DNA from: Spartobacteria bacterium
Lineage (GTDB): Bacteria > Verrucomicrobiota > Verrucomicrobiia > Chthoniobacterales > UBA10450
Direction of reading: 5' to 3'
Length of the DNA stretch: 64,000 nt
NCBI GenBank assembly: GCA_021325495.1
Contig: JAJPGZ010000002.1
Coordinates: forward strand, 310,001 to 374,000
The position numbers were made by a program, and so were the translations under genes. Of this stretch, positions 26,647-36,353 are shown in pieces. Under the pieces are notes generated by a model. The model saw only the letters and a list, made by a program, of their open reading frames with translations, was not told the origin of the DNA and made no database searches. Every line of letters begins with the position of its first letter. Within the stretch, counting starts at the first letter, position 1.

Positions 26647-28521
26647 TCATTGAGGGGTTTTAATTCGCAATGAGTTCTTCTTCAGCCAAATAGCTATAAT
26701 TGCTACATCCGCTGGCGTGATGCCGCTCAGGCGTGCGGCTTGGCGAATCGATGTCGGCCGAACGGACGCAAGCTTTTGGCGCGTTTCGGTGCGCAACCCA
26801 GTGATACAACCGAAATCCAAACCATCGGGAATTGCTTCGTTCGTCTGTTCGGCCATTCGCCGATTCTGTTCGGATTGCCTCGCGGCGTAACCTTCGCACT
26901 TGATCTCGGAGTCGAGTAGGTCCCAGACGTCGGCCGGCGCCGCGGAGTATACGTTGGGCGGGATGTCCCGAGGCTTGAAACCGGGCCGCTTAAGCAGCGT
27001 GGCTATTGGTATTCCGTCGATCTTCCGATCCCGAGCGACAGTTCGTGCGAGCGCAACGAATTCCATCTTTGTGGTGAACTGGATCCATCGCGAATTATCG
27101 ACCAAACCGATTTCGTGACCGAGTTTTGTCAGTCGTTGGTCTGCGTTGTCGTGGCGAAGGCGAAGTCGATCCTCCGCACGGCTGGTAAACATGCGGTACG
27201 GTTCCTCGGTTCCCCGGGTTACGAGGTCATCGATTAGTACTCCCATGTAAGCGTCGCTGCGATGAATGATGAGGGGATGTCGATCTTGCACTTTCAAGGC
27301 GGCGTTTGCGCCCGCGATCAGGCCTTGAGCCGCCGCTTCTTCGTAACCGGAAGTACCGTTAACTTGGCCCGCGAAATAAATACCGCTGATTAATTTTGCT
27401 TCCAAGGTGCATAGAAGCTGCGTGGGAGGGAAGTAATCATATTCCACTGCATACCCGGGCCGAATTATCTCTGCCTTCTCCAATCCGGGCACCGTGCGCA
27501 AAAACGCGTGCTGAACATCGTAGGGTAAGCTAGTCGACACTCCGTTTACGTAGTATTCCTCGGTATGTCGGCCTTCCGGCTCCAAGAAAATGTGGTGGGA
27601 TGTCTTTTCCGCGAATTTGACAATCTTGTCCTCTATCGACGGACAATACCGCGGGCCAACCCCCTTGATGCGTCCCGCAACCAATGGCGATCGGTGCAGA
27701 TTTTTATGGATAACCTCGTGTGTGCGCTCCGTGGTGTGGGTTAGCCAACATGGCAGCTGTTCCACATGGAACCCGCCCTTGTTTACGGCGGTGAGCGTGA
27801 AAAACTCTCGCTCTGCCGAGAACGGGAGATCCACAAAGGAAAATCGTGGCGGCGGGATGTCGCCGAGTTGCTCTTCGCAGCGGCTAAAGTCAATGGATCG
27901 TCCATTCAGCCTGCAAGGGGTCCCGGTTTTAAACCGTCCCACATCAAAACCAAATGTGCGTAAGTTTTCACTGAGCGTTGAGATCGTGTCGGCCATGCGC
28001 CCGCCCGGTTTGCTCGTTTCCCCAACGTGCAACATTGCTCTAAGGAACGTGCCGGCTGTGATCACAACTGCTGGCGCAGCGAAAGCGACGCCGAGATCAG
28101 TTTCAATGCCGGTAACCCTTCCGTCACCGACGCATATTTTTGTTGCTGTACCCTGTTTGAGGTCCAGTCCGCAGCAACGCTCCAACGTGTTCTTCATTCG
28201 AAACTGGTAGGCCTTTTTGTCGCATTGCGCTCTGGGGGCCCGTGCGGCGGGTCCTTTGGTCCGGTTCAACATTCGAAACTGAATTCCAGTGGCGTCAGTA
28301 TTTATTCCCATTGCACCGCCAAGCGCGTCGATCTCACGAACGATGTGGCCCTTCCCCAAACCCCCAATCGCCGGGTTGCAGGACATTTGGCCAATCGTAT
28401 CAAGATTTTGCGTTAGCATGAGGGTTTGGCAGCCCAACCGAGCAGCCGCCAAGGCTGCTTCGATTCCAGCATGTCCGCTACCGATAACAATCACATCGTA
28501 TTCTCTAGGAAATTTATACAT
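26647..28521 (-). CDS. mnmG: tRNA uridine-5-carboxymethylaminomethyl modification enzyme MnmG (GidA)
   Basis: A 624-residue FAD protein which, with MnmE, modifies the wobble uridine of certain tRNAs. Visible marks are the FAD motif [21 protein letters not shown] (about 10-30), [21 protein letters not shown] near 50 and [25 protein letters not shown] near 368. The length is normal. It overlaps cdd by 8 bp. It holds only one dispersed motif (about 27277), few for its size. Confidence 0.97.
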   Translation of the reverse strand: MYKFPREYDVIVIGSGHAGIEAALAAARLGCQTLMLTQNLDTIGQMSCNPAIGGLGKGHIVREIDALGGAMGINTDATGIQFRMLNRTKGPAARAPRAQCDKKAYQFRMKNTLERCCGLDLKQGTATKICVGDGRVTGIETDLGVAFAAPAVVITAGTFLRAMLHVGETSKPGGRMADTISTLSENLRTFGFDVGRFKTGTPCRLNGRSIDFSRCEEQLGDIPPPRFSFVDLPFSAEREFFTLTAVNKGGFHVEQLPCWLTHTTERTHEVIHKNLHRSPLVAGRIKGVGPRYCPSIEDKIVKFAEKTSHHIFLEPEGRHTEEYYVNGVSTSLPYDVQHAFLRTVPGLEKAEIIRPGYAVEYDYFPPTQLLCTLEAKLISGIYFAGQVNGTSGYEEAAAQGLIAGANAALKVQDRHPLIIHRSDAYMGVLIDDLVTRGTEEPYRMFTSRAEDRLRLRHDNADQRLTKLGHEIGLVDNSRWIQFTTKMEFVALARTVARDRKIDGIPIATLLKRPGFKPRDIPPNVYSAAPADVWDLLDSEIKCEGYAARQSEQNRRMAEQTNEAIPDGLDFGCITGLRTETRQKLASVRPTSIRQAARLSGITPADVAIIAIWLKKNSLRIKTPQ

Positions 28522-28912
28522 TAGAATCCAAAATCCCCTTTGTCGGGTTCGGCAACAAATCGCGAAGAGAAAATCGCTCGCGCGCTCCTCCCATTGTCGC
28601 GGTCACAATATCAAGTTCCGGGGAGAACTCTGCGAGTACTTGGCGGCACGCACCGCACGGAGCCGCCGGGCTGATGGAGTCCGTTATAATAGCCAACATC
28701 CGAAACCGCCGGCAGCCACTCGCGACGGCCTGCGCCACGGCCGCCCGCTCCGCACAAATCGTTAGACCAAAGGAAATATTTTCGACATTACATCCGACGA
28801 ACACCTCGCCCGTGTCGGCCAACAAAGCCGCACCCACAGCGAACTTAGAATACGGCGCGTACGCCAATGCGCGCGCCTCTTGCGCAGCATCGATTAAGGA
28901 TTCCGCGTCCAT
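28514..28912 (-). CDS. cdd: Cytidine deaminase
   Basis: A 132-residue zinc enzyme that converts cytidine and deoxycytidine to uridine forms. The zinc-site motifs are [15 protein letters not shown] near 50-64 (Cys and catalytic Glu) and [12 protein letters not shown] near 84-95. This is the short homotetrameric type. It is the first gene of the cdd-mnmG-plsY-gpsA run and overlaps mnmG by 8 bp. Confidence 0.95.
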   Translation of the reverse strand: MDAESLIDAAQEARALAYAPYSKFAVGAALLADTGEVFVGCNVENISFGLTICAERAAVAQAVASGCRRFRMLAIITDSISPAAPCGACRQVLAEFSPELDIVTATMGGARERFSLRDLLPNPTKGILDSNV

Positions 28913-29137
28913 GTTAAGTTACTCATTTGTAAGCATTAAATACCTATACTCGCCCTCGTGGGGGTAGATCGCTAATTCCGGCGTGGCCCACATAAGATCG
29001 ACAATGATCAGCGGTGATGAAATTAATCTGCACATTAAAATGCTCGGCGGACAGAGCCACTCCACACTTTTGCGCGCACCGTGTCGTCCTGCAAATAATC
29101 CCTAAGATCGACAATCGGCAGTCAACGGCCTAACGAA

Positions 29138-30058
29138 TTAAATCGACGACTTCTCCTGGCGCCGTCGCGGAATCCCGAGACTGTCGAAAATCATTCGCGT
29201 CGCGTCCGAGCGATTCAAAGTATAAAAATGAATTCCAGCCACGTTGTTATCTAAAAGATCGTGGCACTGTTCCAAAGCAAAATGAATTCCGACTCGTTTC
29301 ACCATTTCGGTATCGCTCTCACAGCGTTGCAACGCTCTTAAGAGCTTCGCAGGAAACCGCGAGCCCGCCGCCAGCTCCGCGATACGTTTAAACCCACTCA
29401 TCGACGTGATCGGCATGATGCCGGCGATGATCGGGGCTTGAATCCCAGCAAGCGCGCAGCGTTCCCTGAAATCGTAAAAATCGCGGTTATCGAAAAATAA
29501 CTGCGTCACGATATAATCGGCGCCTGCATCCACCTTTGCCTTGAAGTGATCCATCTCCGTCAACCGATTCGGTGTGGCTGGATGTCCCTCGGGAAAACCC
29601 GCAACTCCAATTCCGAATCCGCGTCGATCCGCATGCACGCCGGACTCATTAAAACGCCGGATGAAACGCACAAGATCGACAGCGTGTTTGAATGAATCCT
29701 GCGCCGGATCAAACTTTATCTCGCGCGGCCGATCGCCACCAAGCGCGAGAATATTCCCGATTCCTGACTGTGCGTAACGCGTCAGGATCGCTTCGATCTC
29801 GGCCTCGCGGTGACACACGCACGTCAAATGCGGAATCGGATCGAGTTTCGTCGTGTGCTGAATGCGTTCCACGAGTCCATGCGTTAGTTCGCGCGTCGAT
29901 CCGCCGGCACCGTACGTCACGCTAACGAAATGCGGCATGTAGGCTTCCAAATCTCGGATCGTTTGGTAAAGCGCATCGGCTGCTTCCGGAGTTTTCGGCG
30001 GAAAGAACTCGAACGAAAACGTCGGCGAATCCGTCGCCATGATATCATTGATGTGCAT
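29138..30058 (-). CDS. metF: Methylenetetrahydrofolate reductase
   Basis: A 306-residue FAD enzyme that reduces 5,10-methylene-THF to 5-methyl-THF for methionine synthesis. Marks are FSFEFFPPKTPEAADALY near residue 13, VSVTYGAGGSTRE near 47, the folate-site LTCVCH near 78 and ADYIVTQLFFDNRDFYDF near 180. It stands alone. The 225-bp gap to cdd contains two AAGATCGACA motifs (about 28993 and 29103) and a CCTAACGA motif (about 29126). Confidence 0.96.
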   Translation of the reverse strand: MHINDIMATDSPTFSFEFFPPKTPEAADALYQTIRDLEAYMPHFVSVTYGAGGSTRELTHGLVERIQHTTKLDPIPHLTCVCHREAEIEAILTRYAQSGIGNILALGGDRPREIKFDPAQDSFKHAVDLVRFIRRFNESGVHADRRGFGIGVAGFPEGHPATPNRLTEMDHFKAKVDAGADYIVTQLFFDNRDFYDFRERCALAGIQAPIIAGIMPITSMSGFKRIAELAAGSRFPAKLLRALQRCESDTEMVKRVGIHFALEQCHDLLDNNVAGIHFYTLNRSDATRMIFDSLGIPRRRQEKSSI

Positions 30059-30396
30059 GAACCCGGCGCTACTTTAAAATCGTAAAGACGGATGGCAACG
30101 CTTCGATCAGGACGCGCCGTAGATACGCCCACTCGTTAGGGCATTTCCTAAATAGATTTTCCGGGCCGGTGTTAATGGATATCCGAGCAACAAGCCAACA
30201 ACTTCCAACAACTCTGAATAATCCGTCACTCGCATCTTCCGCGGCCGCTTGTTAATCCCAATGCCTGCCTCTATTCACACTGCAAGATCGACATCTTCTC
30301 CTGCACAAAACGCGTTCGCGACCCACTTATTCGCGCGCAGAAGGTGAAGAAGTTTTGTTCTCAAAAAAGAATTAATCTATCTAGCGAACCAATAAC
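30059..30396. other. 338-bp intergenic region
   Basis: This lies between the divergent metF and the TIGR04282 glycosyltransferase gene. It should hold both promoters. One AAGATCGACA motif (about 30284) and one TCGTTAGG motif (about 30134) are present. I saw no riboswitch, RNA gene or convincing small ORF. Confidence 0.5.
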
Positions 30397-31140
30397 ATGC
30401 CGATACACGCAGTTCTCGACCCCAAAACGTCGCCAAAGATTCCGCCAAATCTTTGCGCGCTCGGCATCATGACCAAAGCGCCACAACCCGGAAAAGTGAA
30501 GACGCGTCTCACGCCGCCGCTCACGCCCGAACAATCCGCGCGATTGAACACCTGCTTTCTTCGCGACATTTCGATGTCGATCTTGCGCGCGACCGAATTG
30601 TCTCCGTCTCGAGGTGTCGGTGTTTACACTCCGCCCGGGATGGAGGCCGCCTATGAAACCATTTTGCCGCCGGATTTTTTTCTGCTGCCGCAGCGCGGAC
30701 AAGCTTTCGGCGAGCGTTTGATCTTTGCCGCGGAAGATTTGTTCGCGCTCGGCTTTCAATCTGTGTGCCTGATCAATTCCGATAGCCCGACTGTGCGCGC
30801 GGAATCTTTCGCAGAAGCGGCGATCGAGCTGGCCGACCCGCGTGATCGCATCGTGCTCGGTCCGTCTCATGACGGCGGCTATTATTTAATCGGGCTCAAA
30901 CGCATGCATCGTCGTTTGTTCGAGGAAATTGACTGGAGCACCGAACGTGTCTTTGCCCAGACGAAGGCGCGAGCGGCGGAACTTCAACTGCCGGTGCACG
31001 AGCTTGCGACCGGGCTGGATGTCGATGACCGCGCGTCGTTAGAAAAGTTGCGGCATAAGCTTTTCGAAAGCGACGTCACAGCAGAGCGCGAGGTCGCGAC
31101 CGAAACAAAAAAATTCCTCGAAGAAATTTATGGGAGATAA
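30397..31140 (+). CDS. TIGR04282 / DUF2064 glycosyltransferase-like protein
   Basis: A 247-residue cytoplasmic protein of the GT-A fold. LGIMTKAPQPGKVKTRLTPPLT (about 22-43) and the later NSDSPT near 127 and LGPSHDGGYYLIGLK near 150 match the TIGR04282 (arsenosugar-type) family of small sugar transferases. The acceptor is unknown. It overlaps the next gene, an NAD-dependent sugar epimerase, by 11 bp, which supports a shared sugar pathway. Confidence 0.82.
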   Translation: MPIHAVLDPKTSPKIPPNLCALGIMTKAPQPGKVKTRLTPPLTPEQSARLNTCFLRDISMSILRATELSPSRGVGVYTPPGMEAAYETILPPDFFLLPQRGQAFGERLIFAAEDLFALGFQSVCLINSDSPTVRAESFAEAAIELADPRDRIVLGPSHDGGYYLIGLKRMHRRLFEEIDWSTERVFAQTKARAAELQLPVHELATGLDVDDRASLEKLRHKLFESDVTAEREVATETKKFLEEIYGR

Positions 31141-32263
31141 ACGCGCTCTCGTTACCGGCGGCGCCGGCCTGATCGGTTCGCACGTTGTCGATCTTCTCGT
31201 GCGCGAAGGCTGGAAGGTTCGCATACTCGATAATCTCGAGCCGAACACGCACAAACGCGGCAAGCCGGCGTGGATCAACGAACGCGCGGAATTTATCCAA
31301 GGCGACATCCGGGATCGCGCAACGGTCGCCGCCGCTTTGGATAAGATCGACATCGTCTTTCACCAGGCGGCCTACGGCGGTTACATGCCCGAGATCGCGA
31401 AATACGTGCACGTGAATTCGCTCGGCACCGCACAAATGCTCGAGGTCATTCGCGAAAAAAATCTACCGGTTAAAAAAATCATCGTCGCCAGTTCGCAGGC
31501 CGTTTACAGCGAAGGCGCCGGCGAATGTCCGAAGCACGGCCTCGTCTTTCCACCCGTTAGGCCAATCGAACAGCTTCGTCGCGGCGATTGGCAAGTGCAT
31601 TGCCCGATCTGCGGTGAGATCACGAAGAGTGTTCCAACACCAGAGAACGCGCCCGTCGGCGGCGAGACCGTTTATGGCCTAACGAAAGTCGACCAGGAAA
31701 AGCTGGTGTTGCTCTGGGGAAAACAAATTGGGATCCCGACGGTCGCGTTGCGTTACTCGTGCACTTACGGACCGCGTCAATCGATGTTCAACCCTTATAC
31801 CGGCGTGATTGCGATTTTCTGCACGCGCTTGCTAAATAATCTGCCGCCGATCTTGTACGAAGACGGTGAGCAGACACGCGACTTCTCCTTCGTGGAAGAC
31901 ATTGCGCGCGCCAATTTGCTCGCGGCCGAATCCGACAAGCTTGACGGTTTCGCCGTTAATGTTGGCAGTGGCCGCGGCGTTCCCATTCGCGAAATCGCGG
32001 AAACAATTTCCGATGCGCTCAAGATCGACATCGCGCCGGAAGCGCGCGGCGAATTTCGCCCCGGCGAGATGCGTCACCTAACGAGTGACACCACCCGCAC
32101 CGCCGCCGCCGGTTACAAACCACATGTCGATCTTAGCGAAGGCATCGCGCGTTACATCGATTGGATCAAAGCGCAGAGCGACGTGCGTGATTACTTCAGC
32201 GAAGCGGAAAAGATTTTGAAAAGCAAAGGCATCGTTCATCGCGTAGAAGTGGTGAATGACTGA
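31130..32263 (+). CDS. NAD-dependent nucleotide-sugar epimerase/dehydratase (extended SDR) with cysteine-rich insert
   Basis: A 377-residue enzyme. The Rossmann motif VTGGAGLIGSHV (about 7-18) and the catalytic YGLTK (near 182) define an extended short-chain dehydrogenase acting on a nucleotide sugar. Between the usual Ser/active-site strand and the YxxxK is an insert of about 45 residues with a Cys-x-Lys-His start and a CPICGE knuckle, like a small zinc ribbon. It lies within a run of sugar-transfer genes and overlaps its neighbours on both sides. UDP-sugar epimerase activity is the best guess. Confidence 0.82.
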   Translation: MGDKRALVTGGAGLIGSHVVDLLVREGWKVRILDNLEPNTHKRGKPAWINERAEFIQGDIRDRATVAAALDKIDIVFHQAAYGGYMPEIAKYVHVNSLGTAQMLEVIREKNLPVKKIIVASSQAVYSEGAGECPKHGLVFPPVRPIEQLRRGDWQVHCPICGEITKSVPTPENAPVGGETVYGLTKVDQEKLVLLWGKQIGIPTVALRYSCTYGPRQSMFNPYTGVIAIFCTRLLNNLPPILYEDGEQTRDFSFVEDIARANLLAAESDKLDGFAVNVGSGRGVPIREIAETISDALKIDIAPEARGEFRPGEMRHLTSDTTRTAAAGYKPHVDLSEGIARYIDWIKAQSDVRDYFSEAEKILKSKGIVHRVEVVND

Positions 32264-33272
32264 GCCGGACGCGATCCCGGATTTTCATTCACCGGTCCTG
32301 GAGCATGCGCGCAAGGATTTTCCGCTGCTCGACGTCGACATGAGCGTGGCCGACGCGCTCGAACGCATCCGGCGTGAAGGCGTCGGCGAACGCGTCATTT
32401 ATTTCTACGCCGTCGACGCTGATGAAAAATTAGTGGGCGTGTTGCCGACGCGCCGTTTGCTGACAGCACCGCTCGAAACGCCGCTGCGCGAAATCATGGT
32501 ACGACGCGTCGCCGCCATTCCGGCCACGGCCACGGTGCTCGATGCCTGCGAATTTTTCGTGCTCTACAAATTTTTCGCTTTTCCGGTGGTCGACGAACAA
32601 CGTCGTGTCGTCGGAGTGATCGACGTCAGTTTGTTCGCGGAAGAAATTCTTCAGGCGGGCGAAAGCGAAGATCGACAACGTACTTCTTCGCCGGTTGGCG
32701 AAGATTTTTTCGAGGCAATAGGCTTTCATCTCGAACAAATCCGCGGCGCCTCGCCCTGGCGCGCGTTCCGATTCCGTTTTCCCTGGCTACTCGTCACCGT
32801 TTCGGTCGGCACATTATCAGCGATGCTCGCCGGCGCTTTCGAAGCCACGCTCGCCCACGCTCTCATCATCGCGTTTTTCCTCACGATGGTTCTCGGTCTT
32901 AACGAAAGCGTGAGCGCGCAATCGATGAGCGTGACCATTCAAGCGCTGCGCTCCGCTGCGGTGACGTGGCGTTGGTTTGCGACCGCGTTTCGTCGCGAGA
33001 TTGTGACCGCCGTTTTGCTCGGTCTCGCCTGTGGCGCGCTCGTTTCAATCATCGTTTGGATTTGGCGTCGCGACGTTTTGGGCGCGTTCGTTATCGGCGG
33101 CAGCATCGCTTTGTCGTTAGTCAGCGCGTCTTTGTTCGGCCTCGGCGTGCCGTCGCTTTTGCACCGATACAAACTCGATCCCAAAATCGCGGCCGGGCCC
33201 ATCACCCTCGCGCTCGCCGATTTCTTCGCACTCGTCATCTACTTCAGCGCCGCCGCGCTCGTCTTGAAATGA
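32256..33272 (+). CDS. MgtE-family magnesium transporter lacking the N-domain
   Basis: A 338-residue protein. A CBS-domain pair (about 28-140) is followed by a linker and five membrane helices (about 165-338) with the MgtE pore region (NESVSAQSMSVTIQALRS and GPITLALADFFALVIYFSAA). Canonical MgtE carries an N-terminal superhelical gate domain before the CBS pair. That domain is missing here, so gating may differ. The gene overlaps both the epimerase (8 bp) and the glycosyltransferase (4 bp). Confidence 0.87.
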   Translation: MTEPDAIPDFHSPVLEHARKDFPLLDVDMSVADALERIRREGVGERVIYFYAVDADEKLVGVLPTRRLLTAPLETPLREIMVRRVAAIPATATVLDACEFFVLYKFFAFPVVDEQRRVVGVIDVSLFAEEILQAGESEDRQRTSSPVGEDFFEAIGFHLEQIRGASPWRAFRFRFPWLLVTVSVGTLSAMLAGAFEATLAHALIIAFFLTMVLGLNESVSAQSMSVTIQALRSAAVTWRWFATAFRREIVTAVLLGLACGALVSIIVWIWRRDVLGAFVIGGSIALSLVSASLFGLGVPSLLHRYKLDPKIAAGPITLALADFFALVIYFSAAALVLK

Positions 33273-33958
33273 AGGCCGCGGTCGTCATTCCGGCGTTGAA
33301 CGAGGAGGAACCGATCGCCGATGTCGTCCGCGAATGTCTCGCCACCGGATTGCCTAACGAAGTCATTGTCGTCGATAACGGCAGCACCGATCGCACCGCC
33401 GAGCGTGCACGCGCAGCCGGCGCGCGGGTCGTGACCGCGCCGCGCGGATACGGTCGGGCGTGCGCGATGGGTGCGCGCGCGGTATCGCCGGAGTGCGACA
33501 TCATTGTCTTTCTCGATGGCGACGGGAGCGATTGTCCCGAGTTTATGAATCAGCTCGTCGATCCAATCGCGCGCGGCACACACGATTTCGTGATCGGTTC
33601 GCGCACGCGCGGGAAACGCGAGCCCGGCAGCATGAACGCGCAACAAATTCTCTCCGGTTATTTCGCCGGAATGTTGATGTCGATCTTGTACGGCGTGCGT
33701 TACACCGACATGTGTCCGTTCCGTGCCATCCGGCGGGCTTCACTGGAATCGTTAGGCATGCGCGAGATGACCTACGGATGGAATTTGGAAATGCAGATGA
33801 AAGCTGCGCGCAACAAACTGCGCATTCTCGAAATTCCGGTGGAGCATCGTTGCCGCACGGGCGGCGTTTCGAAAGTTTCGGGGACATGGCGCGGCACACT
33901 GGTGGCCGGTTCGCGCATTCTCGCGACGTTCTTGCGCATCGCGTTCGCGTCCCGCTAA
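33269..33958 (+). CDS. Family-2 (GT-A) glycosyltransferase
   Basis: A 229-residue protein. VVIPALNEEEPIADVV (about 4-19), VDNGSTDRT near 35 and the metal-binding FLDGDGSD near 76 are typical of polyprenyl-phosphate glycosyltransferases. There is no C-terminal membrane pair, so it resembles the soluble DPM1-like type. ATG at 33269 overlaps the MgtE stop by 4 bp. The TAA stop at 33956-33958 is part of a dispersed motif (33957-33966). It is likely to act on a lipid-linked sugar with the upstream epimerase. Confidence 0.87.
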   Translation: MKAAVVIPALNEEEPIADVVRECLATGLPNEVIVVDNGSTDRTAERARAAGARVVTAPRGYGRACAMGARAVSPECDIIVFLDGDGSDCPEFMNQLVDPIARGTHDFVIGSRTRGKREPGSMNAQQILSGYFAGMLMSILYGVRYTDMCPFRAIRRASLESLGMREMTYGWNLEMQMKAARNKLRILEIPVEHRCRTGGVSKVSGTWRGTLVAGSRILATFLRIAFASR

Positions 33959-33971
33959 GATCGACAATCAC

Positions 33972-35510
33972 ATGAGAGCGCTCCTCGCGGGACTTCTCGC
34001 CGGACTCATCGCCGCGATTGCGATGACGGTTTTCATGCTCGTGCTTGCGATCGTGGGCATTGCCACGCCGCTTACGATCATCGGCGATCGCATTTCCGTT
34101 TTCTTTTCGCCGGGACCGTTTTTGCAATTGATGGGTCGCGTCGGCGGCTACAATCATCTCAAGCAACTCGGCGTTGGATCGACAATTGCCGGTCAGCTTC
34201 TCTTCGGCGCAATCGGCGGCGCGCTTTACGGCGCGTTTCTGCGGAATCGTTCCGCGCGCTGGACGATGTCGATCTTCGTCGTGTTGCCGCTCATCGTTTG
34301 TGTGGTCGCGCTCTGGCCCGTGCTCGGCACAAACTATCGCGGTTTGCCGATTGATCCCGCGCGCCTAACGACCGCGATCGGGTTCGCACTGAGTGTTCTT
34401 GTTTACGAACGCGTTCTGGTCTTCGGATTTAATTTTCTGACGCGCGCAAGATCGACATCGTCATCTCCGGACGAGTTCACACCGGCAATCGGCCGGCGCG
34501 CTTTGATCTTGAGCGGTCTCGGTGTGCTCATTGCCGGCGGCGCCGCCGGATTGCTCCGCAAACTTTATCGCGTCGCCACCTTCAGCTACGACGGCACGCA
34601 ATACAAAGGCCGCATCGTCCAACCGATCACGCCTAACGACCTCTTTTATTGCGTGACTAAAAACGTGATCGATCCGCAGGTGAACGAGGACCTGTGGCAC
34701 CTGGAAGTGAGCGGACTTGTGCAAACGCCGCGCACGTATCGGCTGCAGGATTTTAAGAATTCGCCGCAAGTCGAGCAGGAGACGACGTTGATGTGCATCA
34801 GCAACGGACTCGACGCCGGCCTCATCAGCAACGCGATGTGGAAGGGCGTGCCGTTACGCGATGTCCTGCAAACGGCTGGACCGTTGAGTGACGCCGTGCG
34901 GGTGCGGTTGTGCGGGGTCGACAATTACACCGACACCATCTCAGTCGAGAAAGCGATGGAAGAGACGACGCTGCTCGCGCTCGAGATGAACGGTGTGCCG
35001 TTGCCGCAGCGACACGGATTTCCGTTGCGCGCGATCGTTCCCGGATTCTTCGGCGAAAAACACGTGAAATGGCTTACGCGCATCGAGCTCGCGGGCGCGG
35101 ATGCGAAAGGCTTTTACGAGACGCAAGGGTGGGGGCCCGATTTCATTTGTCCGACAAGATCGAGAATCGACGTGCCGGATCACGAATCGACGTTCTCGTT
35201 AGGCAAACTCATCGCGCCGATCCAAGTGAAGGGTATTGCGTACGGCGGCGATCGCGGCGTTTCGCGCGTGGAGTTGAGTTTTGACGACGGCGAAACGTGG
35301 GACAACGCCGACATTTATTACGCGGGCGGCGATCTCGCCTGGTCGTTATGGAACGCGCACGACGGTTGGATGCCTAACGAGCCGGGCGACTACACGATCG
35401 TCGTGCGCGCGACGGATGGCGAAGGCGAAGTGCAGGAATGGGAACCGGACCGCAGTCCGTTTTCGGGCGCGACCGGTTTTCATAAAATCGTCGTTCACGT
35501 CACCGCGTAA
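33972..35510 (+). CDS. Sulfite-oxidase-like molybdopterin oxidoreductase with N-terminal membrane domain
   Basis: A 512-residue protein. The first 195 residues form about five membrane helices, ending in an RRALILSGLGVLIAGGAAG segment reminiscent of a twin-arginine signal. The Moco domain (about 215-395) has the pterin-ligating Cys at residue 275 (TLMCISNG), and a C-terminal Mo-co dimerisation-like beta domain follows (about 410-512; VELSFDDGETWDNA). Most relatives have only a signal peptide, so this is an unusual membrane-tethered form. Substrate and electron partner are unknown. The stop codon overlaps a dispersed motif (35509-35518). Confidence 0.85.
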   Translation: MRALLAGLLAGLIAAIAMTVFMLVLAIVGIATPLTIIGDRISVFFSPGPFLQLMGRVGGYNHLKQLGVGSTIAGQLLFGAIGGALYGAFLRNRSARWTMSIFVVLPLIVCVVALWPVLGTNYRGLPIDPARLTTAIGFALSVLVYERVLVFGFNFLTRARSTSSSPDEFTPAIGRRALILSGLGVLIAGGAAGLLRKLYRVATFSYDGTQYKGRIVQPITPNDLFYCVTKNVIDPQVNEDLWHLEVSGLVQTPRTYRLQDFKNSPQVEQETTLMCISNGLDAGLISNAMWKGVPLRDVLQTAGPLSDAVRVRLCGVDNYTDTISVEKAMEETTLLALEMNGVPLPQRHGFPLRAIVPGFFGEKHVKWLTRIELAGADAKGFYETQGWGPDFICPTRSRIDVPDHESTFSLGKLIAPIQVKGIAYGGDRGVSRVELSFDDGETWDNADIYYAGGDLAWSLWNAHDGWMPNEPGDYTIVVRATDGEGEVQEWEPDRSPFSGATGFHKIVVHVTA

Positions 35511-35519
35511 GATCGACAA

Positions 35520-36311
35520 TCACATTTGGCAACGCGGGCACCACGCGGTGGTGCGGCCGCCGATAGTGGCGTGGCGCAAAGGCGTGCGATGTTTCGGACA
35601 GACTCCGCTGCGACTCCAGCGTTCGTGAATGAGCCAACCGCGCGGCGGCTCCGAATAATTCTTGCCGAGCGTTGCGAGCGAGCGACGTGCGACGAATTTT
35701 GTCTCGCGGAATAAATTGGCGCGTTCGTTTAGGCCTAACGACATCGTTCGACGTGACGGCAAGATCCTTGCGCGCCACAGAATTTCGTCGGCCATCCAGT
35801 TACCGATTCCGGAGAACCCGTGTTGCATGAGCAGCACGGCTTTGATCGGCGCTTTACCATGTCGATCTAAGAAGTTGTCGATCCAACGGCGATTGAATTG
35901 CGCCGAAACAATCTCCGGGGTTTCATCTCTCCACCAATTGGGCGCGTCGGCGCCGTGATGAAAACGGACGCGACCGAATTGCCGCGAATCGCGAAAGACC
36001 AGCGCGCGCGTTCGCTGGCGAATCACGAGATGATCATGTTTGGCCGCGCGATAGTCCGCCGATTCCACGCGCAAAGTTCCAGTCATCCCGAGATGAATTC
36101 CAAGCCAGGTGTCGCCGGAAAATTTGAAGAGCATGCGTTTGCCGCGCGCTTCGGAGTTCAGGAATTTCGCGCCGATGAGTCGTTGCATCGCGCGCGCATT
36201 TGTTCCGCGGAAGACGCGCTTCCGCGCATGTAATGCAAGATCGACAATCGCATCTCCGCGGCCGACGTCCCACTGTTTGCGATACCATTCGACCTCGGCC
36301 AGCTCCGGCAT
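35520..36311 (-). CDS. Formamidopyrimidine-DNA glycosylase family protein (MutM/Nei)
   Basis: A 263-residue DNA repair glycosylase/AP lyase. The N-terminal PELAEVE has the catalytic Pro and Glu (usual form PELPEVE), HLGMTGTLRV lies near 73, the helix-two-turn-helix GIGNWMADEILWRARI near 165-180 and the C-terminal zinc finger near 235-262. The finger reads C-x2-H-x16-C-x2-C instead of four Cys, which should still bind zinc. It removes oxidised purines (Fpg) or pyrimidines (Nei); sequence alone does not decide. Confidence 0.88.
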   Translation of the reverse strand: MPELAEVEWYRKQWDVGRGDAIVDLALHARKRVFRGTNARAMQRLIGAKFLNSEARGKRMLFKFSGDTWLGIHLGMTGTLRVESADYRAAKHDHLVIRQRTRALVFRDSRQFGRVRFHHGADAPNWWRDETPEIVSAQFNRRWIDNFLDRHGKAPIKAVLLMQHGFSGIGNWMADEILWRARILPSRRTMSLGLNERANLFRETKFVARRSLATLGKNYSEPPRGWLIHERWSRSGVCPKHRTPLRHATIGGRTTAWCPRCQM

Positions 36312-36353
36312 CGCGCAACCTGCACCTGCTTGCGCCGCGTGCTAGATTTACCT

